NCBI GenBank assembly: GCA_900543615.1 | Contig: UQSC01000107.1 | Coordinates: 1 to 6,180 of the forward strand | Direction of reading: 5' to 3' | From: an uncultured Collinsella sp. | Lineage (GTDB): Bacteria; Actinomycetota; Coriobacteriia; Coriobacteriales; Coriobacteriaceae | DNA: 6,180 nt | Part shown: positions 5,542 to 6,180 of the stretch, piece after piece | Numbering within the stretch: position 1 is the stretch's first letter | Layout of the letters: every line of letters begins with the position of its first letter | The notes under the pieces: generated by a model | Seen by the model: the letters and a program-made list of their open reading frames with translations, nothing else | What the model was told of the DNA's origin: nothing | Databases searched by the model: none | Program-made: the position numbers and the translations under genes

Positions 5542-6180
5542 AGCTCAACAACCCCACTGTCAGCGATAACACCGAAAGCGGAGCACTCAATATGGTCAAG
5601 CTCACTATCGATAATTGCGAGGTCGTGGTACCCGAGCACACCACGATCCTGGACGCGGCCAAGTCCGTCGGCATCCAGATTCCCACCCTGTGCTACCTGC
5701 GCGATCTGAACGAGATCGGCGGCTGCCGCGTGTGCGTGGTCGAGGTTGAGGGCTGCGACCAGCTGGTTGCCGCCTGCAACAACTACGTGCTCGATGGTAT
5801 GGTGGTCCACACCAACAGCCCCAAGGCCCGCGAGGCGCGCCGCACCAACGTGCAGCTGCTGCTTTCGCAGCACGATTCACGCTGCACGAGCTGTGTGCGC
5901 AGCGGTAACTGCAACCTGCAGACCATTGCCAACGACCTGGGCATTTTCTATCTGCCGTATCAAAGGCATTTGGCGGGCGAGGGCTGGGATTTCGATTTCC
6001 CCATCATCCGCGAAAACGACAAGTGCATTAAATGCATGCGCTGCATCAAGGTGTGCGAGAGCGTGCAGGGCCTAGGGATTTGGGACCTGACCAACCGCGC
6101 CACGCATACCGCTGTGGGTACTCGCGGGCGCGCACCGATCGGCAAGACCGATTGCGTCGCGTGCGGCCAGTGCATCACGC
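5535..6180 (+). CDS. hydA: [FeFe] hydrogenase catalytic subunit, N-terminal iron-sulfur domains (3' truncated by window)
   Basis: The first 215 residues of an enzyme expected to interconvert protons and H2; the gene runs off the window. The visible part follows the clostridial CpI layout. A [2Fe-2S] ferredoxin domain has Cys53, Cys64, Cys67 and Cys81 (LCYLRDLNEIGGCRVCVVEV). The His-Cys3 [4Fe-4S] site has His113, Cys117, Cys120 and Cys126, the same spacing as CpI His94/Cys98/101/107. Next is a [4Fe-4S] motif, CIKCMRCIKVC (Cys164/167/170/174), then the start of another, Cys207/210/213 (CVACGQC), again with CpI-like spacing. The H-cluster domain is not visible. NuoG and NAD-linked formate dehydrogenase alpha subunits share this N-terminal layout; CVRSGNCNLQ and EIGGCRVCVVEVEG favour hydrogenase. 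The 7-nt overlap with the flavoprotein gene (5535-5541) implies translational coupling and a joint complex. About 19 residues precede the first beta-strand, a short extension. With this partner it resembles the glutamate-synthase-linked group A2 class. Confidence 0.85.
   Translation, partial: MVELNNPTVSDNTESGALNMVKLTIDNCEVVVPEHTTILDAAKSVGIQIPTLCYLRDLNEIGGCRVCVVEVEGCDQLVAACNNYVLDGMVVHTNSPKAREARRTNVQLLLSQHDSRCTSCVRSGNCNLQTIANDLGIFYLPYQRHLAGEGWDFDFPIIRENDKCIKCMRCIKVCESVQGLGIWDLTNRATHTAVGTRGRAPIGKTDCVACGQCIT

Noticed and set aside
1..6180. CRISPR array, tRNA, rRNA or insertion sequence
   Set aside because: No regularly spaced repeats, tRNA-like cloverleaf, rRNA core sequence or transposase gene was seen on either strand.

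Overview
The window reads as the end of a contig from a GC-rich, anaerobic, fermentative bacterium. Gene style, protein sequences and the pairing of a phospho-alpha-glucoside PTS operon with a hydrogenase operon suggest a gut Actinomycetota of the Coriobacteriia (Collinsella-like). This is an inference from protein flavour and context; no rRNA or marker gene is present. All recognised genes are on the + strand.

Region 1 (1-26) is not genomic. It matches the end of the Illumina Nextera transposase adapter, including the 19-bp Tn5 mosaic end, so the natural sequence starts at 27 and the first gene is cut by the contig end.

Region 2 (27-3462) is a sugar-uptake operon. It holds the C-terminal PRD2 domain of a BglG/LicT-type transcription antiterminator, then a PTS EIICB permease of the glucose/alpha-glucoside class, then, 3 bp later, a family GH4 6-phospho-alpha-glucosidase with the diagnostic CDMP motif. 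Together they would sense, import and phosphorylate, and then hydrolyse maltose-type alpha-glucosides to glucose 6-phosphate and a free sugar. No EIIA is encoded here, so it must come from elsewhere. A strong 16-bp hairpin closes the operon.

Region 3 (3393-3708) is a 316-bp intergenic stretch. It holds the hairpin, a pair of 21-nt imperfect direct repeats, a CG-centred operator-like dyad and two smaller hairpins in the probable leader of the next operon.

Region 4 (3709-6180, open to the right) is a redox operon. Its first gene is a 610-residue iron-sulfur flavoprotein that fuses a NuoF-type [4Fe-4S] domain (without the NuoF NADH/FMN domain) to a GltD/NfnB-like FAD and NAD(P)H module, with extra C-terminal CxxC pairs. 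Its stop overlaps the start of an [FeFe] hydrogenase, of which the [2Fe-2S], His-Cys3 [4Fe-4S] and two further [4Fe-4S] domains are visible and the H-cluster domain lies outside. The likely job is to couple NAD(P)H (perhaps also ferredoxin) to H2 production or uptake, resembling the 'glutamate-synthase-linked' [FeFe] group A2. This fits redox disposal during fermentation of the sugars imported by region 2. It is the most interesting system in the window, but it probably belongs to a known though biochemically little-studied class.
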